Shown piece by piece: positions 51,047 to 62,969 of a DNA stretch of 64,000 nucleotides. The DNA comes from Adineta steineri. Lineage: Eukaryota; Rotifera; Eurotatoria; Adinetida; Adinetidae. The position numbers were made by a program, and so were the translations under genes. The DNA lies in contig CAJNOI010000035.1 in the NCBI GenBank assembly GCA_905250115.1, positions 1 through 64,000 of the forward strand, written 5' to 3'. How positions within the stretch are numbered: position 1 is the stretch's first letter; every line of letters starts with the position of its first letter. Below the pieces are notes generated by a model that worked only from the letters and a program-made list of their open reading frames with translations, was not told the DNA's origin and ran no database searches.

Positions 51047-54000
51047 GATAATCAATTATATTATATTATTTCTATTTGTTGACTATCATCTAGAAGAATT
51101 AAAAGTAAATGAAATATAATCAAGAAAAACAAAAGTGCAACACCACCCACACACGAAAAACTTGTTCTCCCATCTTGCTTTTTTTTCTGTTCTTTCCTCT
51201 ATACTGCCGTCTGTTTATTAATGATGATGAGTTAACTGACATTAATTGAACTCCTTCTATCGTGGCAGAAATACTACTAGCGCAAGATGTCATCATAAGA
51301 GCGCTATGTATAATAGATTTTTACTAGTGAAAGTAGCGACAATTTAAAAAATAATTAAATATATCCAATGAATATTTGACATGACAATAGAAATAGATAG
51401 CGCTGGATGATTAGTAAAAGTTTACTGTAATCAAATTAAATATTGTTTTTTCTATTGAAATAAGTTTTTTAATTTAATTAAAAGTATCTATTTTCAAATC
51501 GAAAGTATTTTTTGTTCGAGTGCAATTTTAATTATTAAAATTGGTAATAAAATATCTAAAAAGAAAAAGAAATGATTAACGCTTAACTGCCCTTCATTAC
51601 CCCGTAACCCTTATTTGTATTTATATAGTGGTAATAACCAAATAGAAAGGAAGAAGAAAAGAGAAAGAAACATTCGAGATTATTTTCGGTCATGAGAGAG
51701 AGAGAGTAATTTCTCTTATTTATAATGATATAGATTTTTTCTTGAGAAAGAACTAGAAGCAAAAGAATATTTTGATATTCATTGGTATTGCAAATTAAAA
51801 GAAAAAAGCTATGCATATGTATCAATAAAACAAAGCACTCTATTAATAAATTTAAAATTACAAACAACTAGATTGATTATAGCGTGTCGCCCTGACTAGA
51901 GATAGAACCACTTGAGGTGACTAACAAATGTGAACATTAAGATTTAATACATGGTTCATTTAAGATGAGGATATGTTAATTATAAATTCTTTACGCAAGT
52001 AAACTTAAAATTCCACTAACATTCCATTTTTGTATGATATTATGTATATGTGCGATCTCTAAATGCAAACGAACATCTTGTACATCATGTCATTGTTGCA
52101 ATAAAAATGTCATGTAAATAAATATCAAGATGTTTTGACTAATGAATTATATCAGCTGATTAATTAACGCCATTCCATTACAGATCGATGTTTTGCGTCA
52201 AAATACTTGAATATAACCGTGATTAATGTCAGAAAAACATTAACAATATTTTGTCGAATAAAAATCCAATGGATTAGAGCAACTTGCTGCTGAGAAAATC
52301 AATAATTAAGGCAAAAGTTACAGATCGAATATGATTAAAAACATCTGACCAGAGATTCATTTCAATTCGATTGATAGTGAAAAATCGCAGAGTCTTAAAT
52401 CTAACCTTTCACATCTGCCATGGATTTTGAAAATAACCAATCGTTCTAGAAATGTTAGCAAGTAGTAGCCAATTTTGCATTTGACAATCCATTCAAGATA
52501 TAGAAACAGTTCAGGAACACAAATTATATTCTCGGATTGTGACTGATCTTAAAAATAGTTATTTTTTTAAACCATGTACGATAATAAATATGAGTATACA
52601 AAGAAGCGCATTTGATATATATTTCGTAGAGTCTAAATGAAAATTTATTAAGATTTTCACATTACTACAAGAGAGAAACAAATGATAAATCATCCTAATT
52701 TATCCACAGTTGATAGAAAACCATTTTATATTTAAATGTTGAAACATGAAATCATAGATATCGTATTTATCATAATGAAACTACATGTGCATAAAATTAC
52801 AAATGAAAAAAAAATAGACTAACAGATATTTATTTACTACGAATGTCAATTATGATATCGATTCAATACAATAATACGGTTTCTAATATAGTTGTACTCA
52901 AGATGATTTGAACAAATTATGTATGATATCTGGAAAATGTAGAATTAGAATAAAAAGATAGATACAAAAAATGATCAAAAAATAGAGTAGCTTCTACTTT
53001 GCATGTGAAGTACCATTCAATGAAATGATGATAAAGAAAAAGAGTTCTTAGAATAACTATATATAGTGATTTTTTTGAGTATGATAATAGCAGGCATATT
53101 AGCAATCATGATACAAGATAGTCAGATATTTATTACAATTTCATGATATTGTATTGTAAGGAAATTAATAGAAATTATTGATTCACTACATGATATTTAC
53201 TGACAGATGTTGCTCAGAATTTGAGATTATATGAAGAAGAAGAATTGTAAGTTAACACTATAAGGACAGGAAAAAATATTTTTTGCAATGAATGTCATGG
53301 AACGATGTCATCATTAATTACTTCATGACATTAAATTAAATTTACCTGCGATATAGTTTCTGTAAATATTCAAGAGATATTTTATCAGGGCTCTTCTAAA
53401 AATAGATTCGTTCTTTTTTCGATTATTTTAATGTCTCTTTTATAGAAAACAAAATTTTAAACCTAGACAATTTAGTTGTCATACTCTCATCATCAATTAC
53501 TCTTTAGATTGTAACTAGGGGTGGTACTTTAACTTTATTTTATTTTAAAAAAGTAAAGTAACTTACTTTATCGGGTAGAGTAAATTAAAGTAGTCCATTT
53601 TATTTTACTCTATCCGGTAAAGTTCAATAGAGAACTTCAGCGGACAAAATAAAGTAAAGGTTAAGTGCCATCCCTAGTCATAACTGGATTCACTAATGTT
53701 TTCCTATTTTTTGAATATCTGTTAAATTATAACTTTATATAATGACCTTCGAAAAGTAGCTATCGTTGTACTAATTGCAAAGTCGTATTTTCCTCTAAAG
53801 ATTTTATTTATTTGTGTATATAACATGATTTTTTTATAGTATTAATATATATACGTCAAACTATTTATTGATAGCCTCTTGAGAATTATGTGCCGACATA
53901 TTTGATTAGAGAAATATTCGGTCATGGCAGTCTGACATACATCATTATCTGTTAAAAATGCACAAGTACTTATATCATGGATGAATTGATTTATCATATG

Positions 54001-54563
54001 TTAAGCTAATATATACTTGATTATAATGATTACATGCAGACAATTATTGTTTACGATGTGCACTTCGTTTGTTGTCGTTGAAGACTAAATATCTCTTAAG
54101 AAGAAAGATATTTTTTACTCTTATAGCATGATCCTATAGAGAATCTAAAGTTTCTGTATTTCATTAATTAGTTATCAGTCATAACCAAAAAATCACTTCG
54201 GTTTTATACGTTAATATATCTTCATAAAAATAAACGTAAAAAGTACTAGTAGTATTTTCTTAATGACAAAATATCTGACCGATCTACATGTTTGTAATTA
54301 TATCATTATGTTCAAAGAAAATATGTAATTCAAATGCTAGAAACTAATCCATCAATATTTAATGTTTAAAACATAGGAACAACTTTAGGCACTTGTTAAT
54401 CTAACCTATATTTATATAAAATGAAAAGCATTTTCAATTGTTTTTCTGCCTGTTTTAGAAATATAAAACTAACAAAACAAAATTATATATCAGATTAATA
54501 TTCTTTCTTTCTAGCAATATAAGAAATATATATTAACAAAAATATTAATGATAAAAACATCAA
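51047..54563. other. intergenic DNA
   Basis: About 3.5 kb of AT-rich DNA. The only element recognised is the MITE at 53516-53676. Purine-rich runs (GAGAGAGAGAG) occur near 51696. No gene is supported by the short frames at 51583-51867 and 52917-53105. Confidence 0.5.
53516..53676. mobile_element. small MITE, about 161 bp
   Basis: TAGGGGTGGTACTTTAACTT on the left and AAGGTTAAGTGCCATCCCTA on the right are near-inverse ends. The interior is built of AAAGTAAAGTAA-like text and is largely self-complementary. Flanks ATTGTAAC and GTCATAAC share five of eight bases, consistent with an old 8-bp duplication (hAT type). Confidence 0.65.
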
Positions 54564-55937
54564 TTACACAGTACTTTCAATTCTATCAAGTGTTTCTTCT
54601 GTATCACGCCATTGAGAATTTTTTAGTTTGGGTTTTTGTGGTAATTCAATATAACTACTACCAGCTGATATAGTTGTTGGTGTTGATGTTAAATAATTTG
54701 AATGAAGATTTTTATTTAAAGTTATTTGTTGTTGTTGTTTTTCCGAATCATTTTTTTCTTGTTGTCCATTATCTTCATGATTCGTTGTTGAACATGTCGA
54801 TTGAAAATATTTTCTACATGGTGTATGTTGAAAAATTTCACTTATAACTTGATAAACTTCTTGACGAAATTTTTTTCCCGTTAAAAAATAAATATAAAAT
54901 TCTAAAACTGTATCAATTAATGTTAACATACGTAATATAAGATAAACATTCGATGTTTTTATATCTTCAGTTAAACGTGAACGTTCTGAACGATAACTTG
55001 ATTTAACATAAACATATGTACTTGCAATACTATTTGTTGTTAAAAATACACAACTTGTTGTTAATGTTATTGTTGTTTCATAACTAACATCTTTCTTTGT
55101 TATATGTGTTGTCATATTTGTTAATGATGTATGTACTGGATTTGTTGTTGTTGTAGAATTAATATCTTTCGATAGTGAATGATAGTTACCATTATGAAAT
55201 GAATTTATTCTTGATAGACGATTTGGTGATGGATCTTTTAATACACGTACAATAATAACAATATTTGTAAATGCAACGATGGCAAATGGAATTAATGATG
55301 AAACAATAAAATTAACTATTGGAGCGTTGTATAAAAATTCTCCCATCGATTGAAAACCGCCAAAAGAAAAATAGCCCATTTGACGTCCGAATAATATATT
55401 ACAATATGTAAATGTACTATTTTGATCATCATTTAATGTTGTTGTAACTAAATTTGGATAATAAAAAACATGCCAATTATATAGAACACCGCAAAACATC
55501 ATTAATAAAATTAATATAAATACAAGACAACGTGTTGGTTCTGGTAGAAATCTTGAATGTATTATTGTTGCAAGACGTATTGTACAAGCAAGAATAACGA
55601 AACCAATTGACCATGAAACAAATATATCACTACTACGTGATAAAACACATATTAAACTTGATGCATTAAGTTGTTCATCTTTAACAAAAAATTTTGTATC
55701 AAATATAAATGTCCATAGAAGTGGAACAAAATCAAAAATTGTTTTTAATAATAAAAGTAAACCAGTTGATGTACCACGGAGCTAAAATTTGAGAAAAAAA
55801 AAAATAGAATTATATATATTTTCAAATAGAATAAATACAAACCGGTTTACGTAAAAAAAATAATACAATTGAAAACTTTACCAATTAAACCAAATGTAAT
55901 AAAAACAACAGATATTATTTGAAGAATTTGTTCATAT
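54564..55937 (-). CDS. rhodopsin-class GPCR, 5' end incomplete, one +1 shift
   Basis: Two exons are visible: 55937-55843 (first membrane span, VVFITFGLIGKVFNC) and 55781-54564. The second carries six spans: LLLLLKTIFDFVPLLW, WSIGFVILACTIRLATII, CLVFILILLMMFCGVL, FIVSSLIPFAIVAFTNIVII, TTSCVFLTTNSIASTYV, and a seventh ending LEFYIYFLTGKKFR, the usual start of the cytoplasmic helix 8. The DRY position reads TIRLA and the seventh span lacks NPxxY, so it is atypical. The style resembles FMRFamide-receptor-like receptors. In the first exon a run of eight T (minus strand, 55860-55853) is one base too long for the expected IIFLRKP end; with seven the frame joins LRGTS in the next exon. No ATG or N-terminal exon was found. 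The tail is Gln/Ser/Thr-rich. Confidence 0.75.
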
Positions 55938-58900
55938 CTAATAAGATATATTCATTAAATATGAGTAAAAATTAAAATGAACAAGTACAAAATAATATGA
56001 AATATAATCTACTATGTGTTTTTCTCAGATCAAATTATAGAATTATGTATAATATATTCATTTTAGATAATGTTATTTTTTTGTTTTGTTTCGAGAGTTA
56101 TCGATTAATTATATTTTCATTTTTACTGTCAACATACAATAGATAACTAAGTAATAAAATACTTTTTTTTCTTGTTATTTAGTTTATTGAATACAATGTT
56201 GTATGACAGTTTTGATATTATTTCATCTGATCATGTATTTATGCGCATATAAATGATGTTGATCTTTTTTTTTGTCAGAACAAAACAACTTATCTTTGTT
56301 AAATATTCACTATGTCATAGTCATATAGAAAATAATTTTCTTCTCAAATATCTTAGTTGTTTTCCTTTCTTTCTGTTAAGATTATATTCTTATTTTATAA
56401 ACATTTGACATATTATTTATTTATGAATTCATTGAAATATATCAGATTTTTTTGTTTTGATCTTAAACATCTTTAAAAAAAATATTCTTGTCTATTTTGT
56501 TTCTCAATAGATGAGTATATTTACTAAAAATAAAATCTCAGTTAATACTATTATCAAAAACAAAAATATATATGTATAAACAATGGTTTTCTTCTATTCC
56601 CACATGATTCTAATGTGTGATTTTTTAATTAATATATTGTTTTTATATACTTCTCTGCTGTATGTTGATATAATGTTGTATGACGTTGTGAACATTGATT
56701 TATACATTCAAGATCATAAGAATCATTTCCAACAAGTGCACCACTATTATTCGGATTTTGACATGATGCAATACACAGAAATAAATCGTCACCCATTCAT
56801 TAAATCAAATATTTATATTTTTTAAATTAAAATAAAAATTTCATTATTAATTTACTAATCTAGAAAAAAAAACAGAAAATGATATATGTCGTTCAAATTA
56901 ATCTTAAGATTACAAGATAACCAAAAAATCTATGTTCCGCTATTAATATTAATTCTTTAATAAAAGAGAAGTAATCTATCTATAGCCTTGTTGTTTGACA
57001 TGTATATATGTATTAACGCTTCATTTTTTTTATTAATTATATTTTTAGACAAATGAATACAATATATATATATAAAAGAAGCATTGATTTAGAAAGGAAA
57101 AACAAGAATAGGAAATAGAGGGAAAAAAATCACTTTATGCCCGTATGGCCTCTATTCATTCAATAATTACATAGAAGACGACCAATCTAATCTATCGTAA
57201 AACTCACTTAAAACTAAAGTGTTAATTAGAATCGTTAGAATACTTTGTCTTTTGATATTAACCAATTATATAGATATATCTCTGTATTTATCAATAATTA
57301 AAGGATATTGTCTTACTTACTTTATATTGTTATGATGTAGTTTTTTTTTTGTCTATAAATGTGAATAACATTGTTAACATATTGTTTTTAAGGAATGAAT
57401 GACTACCAAATAAATACGAAGGGAAATATAAGAAAAATGAGACAGAGAGAGAGAGAGACAGGAGGGGGAGAGAGAAAGGAAATATGCTTCAATAGATCTT
57501 ATAGAGCTTCTACAATGTGATTACTATTTTTTTTTGAAGGTTATTCGTTCCAGTATGTTCGTTATTTCTTCACTCTAGAATATATTATTTCAAGATTTTT
57601 TATCTCCTATTAATTTAATAATAGAAAAACAAAACAAAAAAGAAATAAATAAGAAAAACTGTATTTCATTATAACACAAGTATAATGTGAAAAGTTCATA
57701 TTAGCAAAACATTTGTGATAAGTTATTTTCATTTGTTATTAGTTAGATTAAGTATATCTAGAAGAGTGTGTCAAATTCAATTCATTCTCGATCCTAGTTG
57801 ATTGAACTAAGATAATCTATTTAGAGTTTCATGTATTCTGTCGAGAAGAATTATATCTATACTGAATGATCATTGAGTTAGTTTTTAGTCTAAATATTAG
57901 AAGAAAAAAAAATAGAGAAATTTTTCTTGTTTGTTTCCCCTTATTAATATACTTACATATTATCTTACAACATCATCTGTCAACTTCTGTCTTTTTAAAT
58001 ATTCTTTTTCTTTATAGACTTGATTCATCTTTGGATCGATAGATGTGAAGTTGATCAAATAAGTCGTCAAAAAGGAATGACATATGTCGTGGATTTATTA
58101 CTCTCATGCGAAAACGGCTCTAAGCAAGTAGATAGAAACTAGTAACTACATATTGTCCCATGGGTCAAACAAAATAATCAAAACTTTTCATACACATTAA
58201 GATGATAATATTGCGTGTGTTTCTGGAGAGAAAATAACGGCATAATTTCTTTGTAGTTTAAGAATGAAATAAAAAAATTTGCCTAAGAACAACTACAAAT
58301 TCAATTAGATTTCTTTGCAAAAGTTATGTAGTAAATAGATCAATGATATAAAAGAAATTTATGTTAGCAGCTTTTCCTCCTCCTCCTTCTTATTCTTCTT
58401 TATTTTTGGTATTAAATTAAAAAATAGACTGTTTAATATACCTCATTAAAACTAGTTTCTGATGAATAAATATCAAGCTTTTCTTTTTTTTTATCCTACC
58501 TGGACTGAAAATAGAACATTTATAATATAATCTGTGTGTTTTTCTCTGTGTTATAGATAGCTTCATAGAAGAAAGGAGAGGTATGTTAATTATACTTTCT
58601 TCTATTTTAACAAAAGATTCTTCTTTCTTTTTTTTTTTCTTGCTAATAAACTCATTCAATTTACAAGAATAAATTGTCTAATGTAACCGAAGGAAGGCAC
58701 TTATATTCATTCGCTTGTTAAGATCTTCTGTTTCTTCATTTTACTTAGTGTATACTCGAACAATCAGAAAAGTATCAGACCTCTCTCTCTGTAAAGTTTT
58801 ACTTCATATCGTTTAAGTGCACCCAATCGAACGCATGCATAGCATCAGAAACAATAGTGAATAAAGAAAAAGGAAAGAGAGAGAGGGAAGGACAGAAGTA

Positions 58901-59291
58901 TTATATTTCTCGGGAGTTCCTTGTCGATCGCCATTTATTATTATTATTATTATTATTATTGATTTTTACTGTTATATTGTCTCATTTAATTACTAATCAT
59001 AGAGTTAAAATACAATAGAGATATTCATCTCAATGTAAAGTAATGACTCTATGATAACAATGGATTTTCTTTTCGATGAAATACATTTACAATTATATTT
59101 ATTAAAATAAATATTGCTTTTTAAAGTATACACAAATACAAAATAAATACATTGAATACAAAACAACGTTGACTAGAATTTTCGTTTGTCTGAGCGAAGC
59201 AAATACATAGAGAAATATATAAACAAAAAAAATAATAAATAGATAAATGCTGTTTCATTGCCATTGACTTGATAAAAAGTATTATTTATAA
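55938..59291. other. intergenic DNA
   Basis: About 3.3 kb of AT-rich DNA that probably contains the missing 5' exon and promoter of the GPCR. It has a purine tract (GAGACAGAGAGAGAGAGAGA) near 57440 and an ATT microsatellite at 58934-58965. No gene is recognised. Confidence 0.5.
58934..58965. repeat. (ATT)n microsatellite
   Basis: About ten tandem ATT units. A simple repeat with no wider structure. Confidence 0.9.
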
Positions 59292-60847
59292 TTAAGCCCA
59301 TACCTAATAGAATTCAAAAAAAGATATTTTCAATAAAATCTCGACAAAAAAATCTTTACTCGTATTGTACAATCCCAAGAACCAGTACCTAATGCAGTAC
59401 CATCAGGAGATACTTTCAATGAACTAACTCGATTTTCATGACCATATAAAGTAGCAACACGTGAACCTTTTAATGTGTCCCAAACATTAACACAATAATC
59501 ACTGTAACCACCAAAAAGAAGGCGACCTAATTAAATTTTCGAATTATATATGAAAGAAAATCAATAGTCAAATAGTTCTTACCACTTAACGAAAAATCGA
59601 CAGCATTACAAGAAAAAATAATCGATTCTTTTTTAAATATAGCAACTTGTCGATCAGCACGTAAATCGAAAAGACGACACTAAATGTAAAATTGGTTTTA
59701 GAGATAAAAGAATTTATTTAGTTTTTACAGTTGCATCATCTGATGCTGAAACAAATGCATCTCCACTTGGATAAAATCGAACAGCATTGACATCAGATTC
59801 ATGACCTTCAAATGTTTGAACATATGCACCTGTACGAATATCCCAAACCATAGCTATATGATCAGAACTCTAAATAACAAAAAAAACACATTTTTTTCTT
59901 AAGAAAAATTTTTTTTTGATTTAATTTACTCCAGATACAAATGTATTTCCAGCTTCGGACGGTGATATATCAATACCCATAACATCAGCTTGATGACCTT
60001 GAAATGTTTGAATTGCTACACTACTTTCAACATCCCATAATTTAGCGGTACTATCACCACTTGCTGTTAAAAGCTAAAATAGAACAAAAATGTCATTTAT
60101 TAGAAAATCAAATTAGACAAGTCTATGCTTTCAAGATATTTGCATTAAAGTTAAGATCTACTAGTATTACCTGTTGATCGGAATGCATAAATTTGCATGA
60201 TGATATATAATTAGCATGTGTTGCAACAACTTTCTTATGTTTATTTGCATCATCATCACTATTTAATGGATATATTGTTAATTTATTATCTAATCCTCTA
60301 GAAATATAATAAAATGATGCTATTGATCTTTCTTTTGTCTCTTGAAAATATACCCGCAAGCAACTGTCGTTGCTGATGGTGAATAAGCACATGCTAGTAC
60401 CCATGTCGTTGGCATAGTAATTGCATGCTTTGAAAGAAAAAAAAAATGATTGAGTAAAATTTTGATTTTATTATGACTTAAAACAAAAACTAACTTCTTT
60501 ATTTGTTGTAAATGCATCCCAAACAATTAATTTTCCATCTTGTGATGTACTAACCATATGTCGTTTATCATTAGACCAATCAATAGCTAAAACTTTTCCT
60601 TGATGACCTTTTAACATTCGTCGTGATTTTGTTGAAAATGGTGGTAATGATTCAAGTTTATCTGCAACAGTTGTTACTAAAACAGAACAATAGGAAAAAA
60701 ATTTTTAATTTAAAATAAATACAAAGATTTACATTCCATATCATTAAATTTAGCTCGTTCTTCTTCGAGTCGAGTTTTTAATGATTCAGCTTCACGAACA
60801 AGATCATCAATTGATTCAGTTACATTACGTTCAACTACAACCGCCAT
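59292..60847 (-). CDS. GNB5: G protein beta-5 subunit
   Basis: Ten exons (60847-60733, 60676-60495, 60427-60354, 60297-60171, 60073-59930, 59869-59729, 59679-59583, 59526-59360, 59303-59292, with the first eight internal junctions in phase) total 1059 nt, or 352 residues; human short GNB5 is 353. An N-terminal helix ([16 protein letters not shown]) precedes seven WD40 blades with [67 protein letters not shown] and [17 protein letters not shown]. The last exon is 12 nt, encoding V-W-A and stop, the conserved beta-subunit C-terminus. Beta-5 pairs with R7 RGS proteins in neurons and signals at the plasma membrane. It is head-to-head with the WDR92 gene. Confidence 0.95.
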
Positions 60848-61021
60848 GATTTTATTAATAATCTGTGATGAGTAAAAGAAAAACAAGTAGTAATCAAAAC
60901 CAATCCATAGTTTATTCTATGGAATCTGACAGCGAACAAACAAAATCGTTGTCAAGTATGGCGATAACAACAAGCGATCATATCGATTCATCATTTTCTT
61001 TTCTTTTCTTTACATTTCAAT
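60848..61021. promoter_or_regulatory. shared bidirectional promoter, GNB5 and WDR92
   Basis: Only 174 bp separate the two start codons, which diverge. Both promoters and both 5' leaders must lie here. No TATA box is evident; a T-rich initiator-like stretch (TTTTCTTTTCTTTTC) precedes the WDR92 ATG. Confidence 0.65.
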
Positions 61022-62421
61022 ATGGATAAACCTCAAATTATTTTACATAGTCAAAAATCAGTTAATTATACAGTCTTTGACGTTAAATGGATACCAACAT
61101 CAGCAAAATTTATTTCACTTGGTAATCATGCACGTGGAACTGGTGCTTTAGATATATTTGAAATAACACATGGAGATATTGCTCTTATTGCACAAGTATA
61201 TTTTGAAAAAAAAAATATTTTATTAAATTTAAATATTTACTTTTTTTTCAGCATGAAAAACCTACAGCTTTTAAATGTGGAACTTTTGGGGCTTCACCAT
61301 CTCGAGAAAGACGACATTTAGCTACGGGAAATTTCGATGGTTACATTCAAGTTTGGTAAAAATAAAAACAAGAAAATTATTTTTTTTATAAAATTTATTT
61401 TAGGGATTTGGAAAAACTTGAAAAACCAATTTATTCTGTTAAGGGACATACGGAAATTATTAATGCTATTGATGCTATTGGTGGATTAGGAGTGGGTGAA
61501 GGAGCACCGGAAATTGCTACTGCTAGTCGAGATGGTATATTTATTGATTTTATTTTTTTTATTTATATTGTGAAAATGTCTCTTCTAGGTCGAGTACATA
61601 TATGGGATACAAGACAAGCTGATCTTCCTGTTGCCAGTATGGAACCAGCTGAAGGTGAAACTAAACGCGATTGTTGGGCAGTTTGTTTTGGTAATTCATT
61701 TAACTCAAGTGAACGTGTTGTTTGTGCTGGTTATGATAACGGAGATGTAAAATTATTTGATCTGAGAACAATGTCTATTCGATGGGAAACGAATATTAAA
61801 AATGGAGTGAGATTATTATTTAAAATTTAAAAAAAAAATTTGAATGATTTTTATTTAGGTATGTTGTTTGGAATTTGATAGAAAAGATATTGAAATGAAT
61901 AAACTTGTTGCAACAACATTAGAAAGTAAAATACATGTATTCGATATGAGAACACAACATGTTGAAAAAGGCTTTGCATCTGTTGTGGAAAAAGTAAAAG
62001 ATTAATTTGAAATATTTAAGTTTTATTTATTTATGCTAAAGGCACATAATTCAACTGTATGGATTGGACGACATTTACCACAAAATCGAGATGTATTTAT
62101 GACTTGTGGTGGTTCAGGTTCATATTATCTATGGAAATAGTAAGTCAAAATAATTCCTGTCCTTTTTGTCCATAATACGTTTAAAAGCCGATAAAACTAA
62201 TTGATTCTTTTAGTAATTATCCAGAAAATCGTGTTAAGACTCAAACTGATAAAACTGAAGTAGGCGTAGCTGGTACGTTAACTCTTCTTCAAAATATTGG
62301 TCTATCCACTCAACCAGCTAGTGCATTTGATTGGAGTCCTGATAAACCTGGCTTAGCTTGTACATCCGCATTTGATCAAACTGTTCGTGTATTAATAACA
62401 ACAAAACTAAATTCCATTTAA
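61022..62421 (+). CDS. WDR92: WDR92 / DNAAF10 (dynein arm assembly factor)
   Basis: Seven exons (61022-61195, 61252-61355, 61404-61534, 61589-61806, 61859-61993, 62042-62139, 62214-62421) give 1068 nt, or 355 residues; the human protein is 357. WD40 blades carry family-typical text: [110 protein letters not shown] and [23 protein letters not shown]92 works with HSP90 co-chaperones (R2TP-like) in cytoplasmic preassembly of ciliary dynein arms, which fits an animal with ciliated feeding organs. It starts 174 bp from the divergent GNB5 gene and converges on the RGG-protein gene. Confidence 0.95.
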
Positions 62422-62969
62422 TCTTCTGTTATTTCCTATCTGGCATTGTTACGCTTAATCGTTTTTTTTTTCATAGACAATAAATAAAAGCTTTTTCATT
62501 CATGCATATTGTTATATTTTTTTTTCTTGGAAATTTTGCTGTTTTTTTTGTTTTATTTCAAACGAGACAAAAGAACGCATAAAGACAGAAAATGAAGAAG
62601 AAAACTCTTGGCTGTTGTGCGTTTATGATCAAATAGATAATAAAGATGGACAAACATATACACATGAAATAGAAGAGAGAGAGAAAGAGAAAAAAAAGAA
62701 ATACACACTCACACATATATAAGTCATAGCTGAGTTCAATACTGTCTACAGATGATAGCAGACAGAATAAAACAAAAAACAGGTACACAGCAAGAAAAAA
62801 AAGAAAGTTAAAACATAACACCGGAAAAAAAAACAAAGAACACTTTTATAGTTTGAATAATAGAGATGGATGCAAGAAACAACGTCAGTAAAAGAAACAA
62901 AGCTTTAATTCTCAAACGCAGAAACAAAAAGTTTAGGAAAATGGGAAACGAAAAGAAAAAGAAACTCGT
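62422..62969. other. 3' intergenic space between convergent genes
   Basis: It holds AATAAA-type signals (ACAATAAATAAAAGC at about 62478) and purine-rich runs (GAGAGAGAGAAAGAGAAAA near 62674). The minus-strand Phe-rich frame is read-through. I see no gene. Confidence 0.5.

Noticed and set aside
62558-62836. Minus-strand Phe-rich 92-residue frame
   Set aside because: Low-complexity read-through of purine-rich 3' flanking DNA, with no family pattern.
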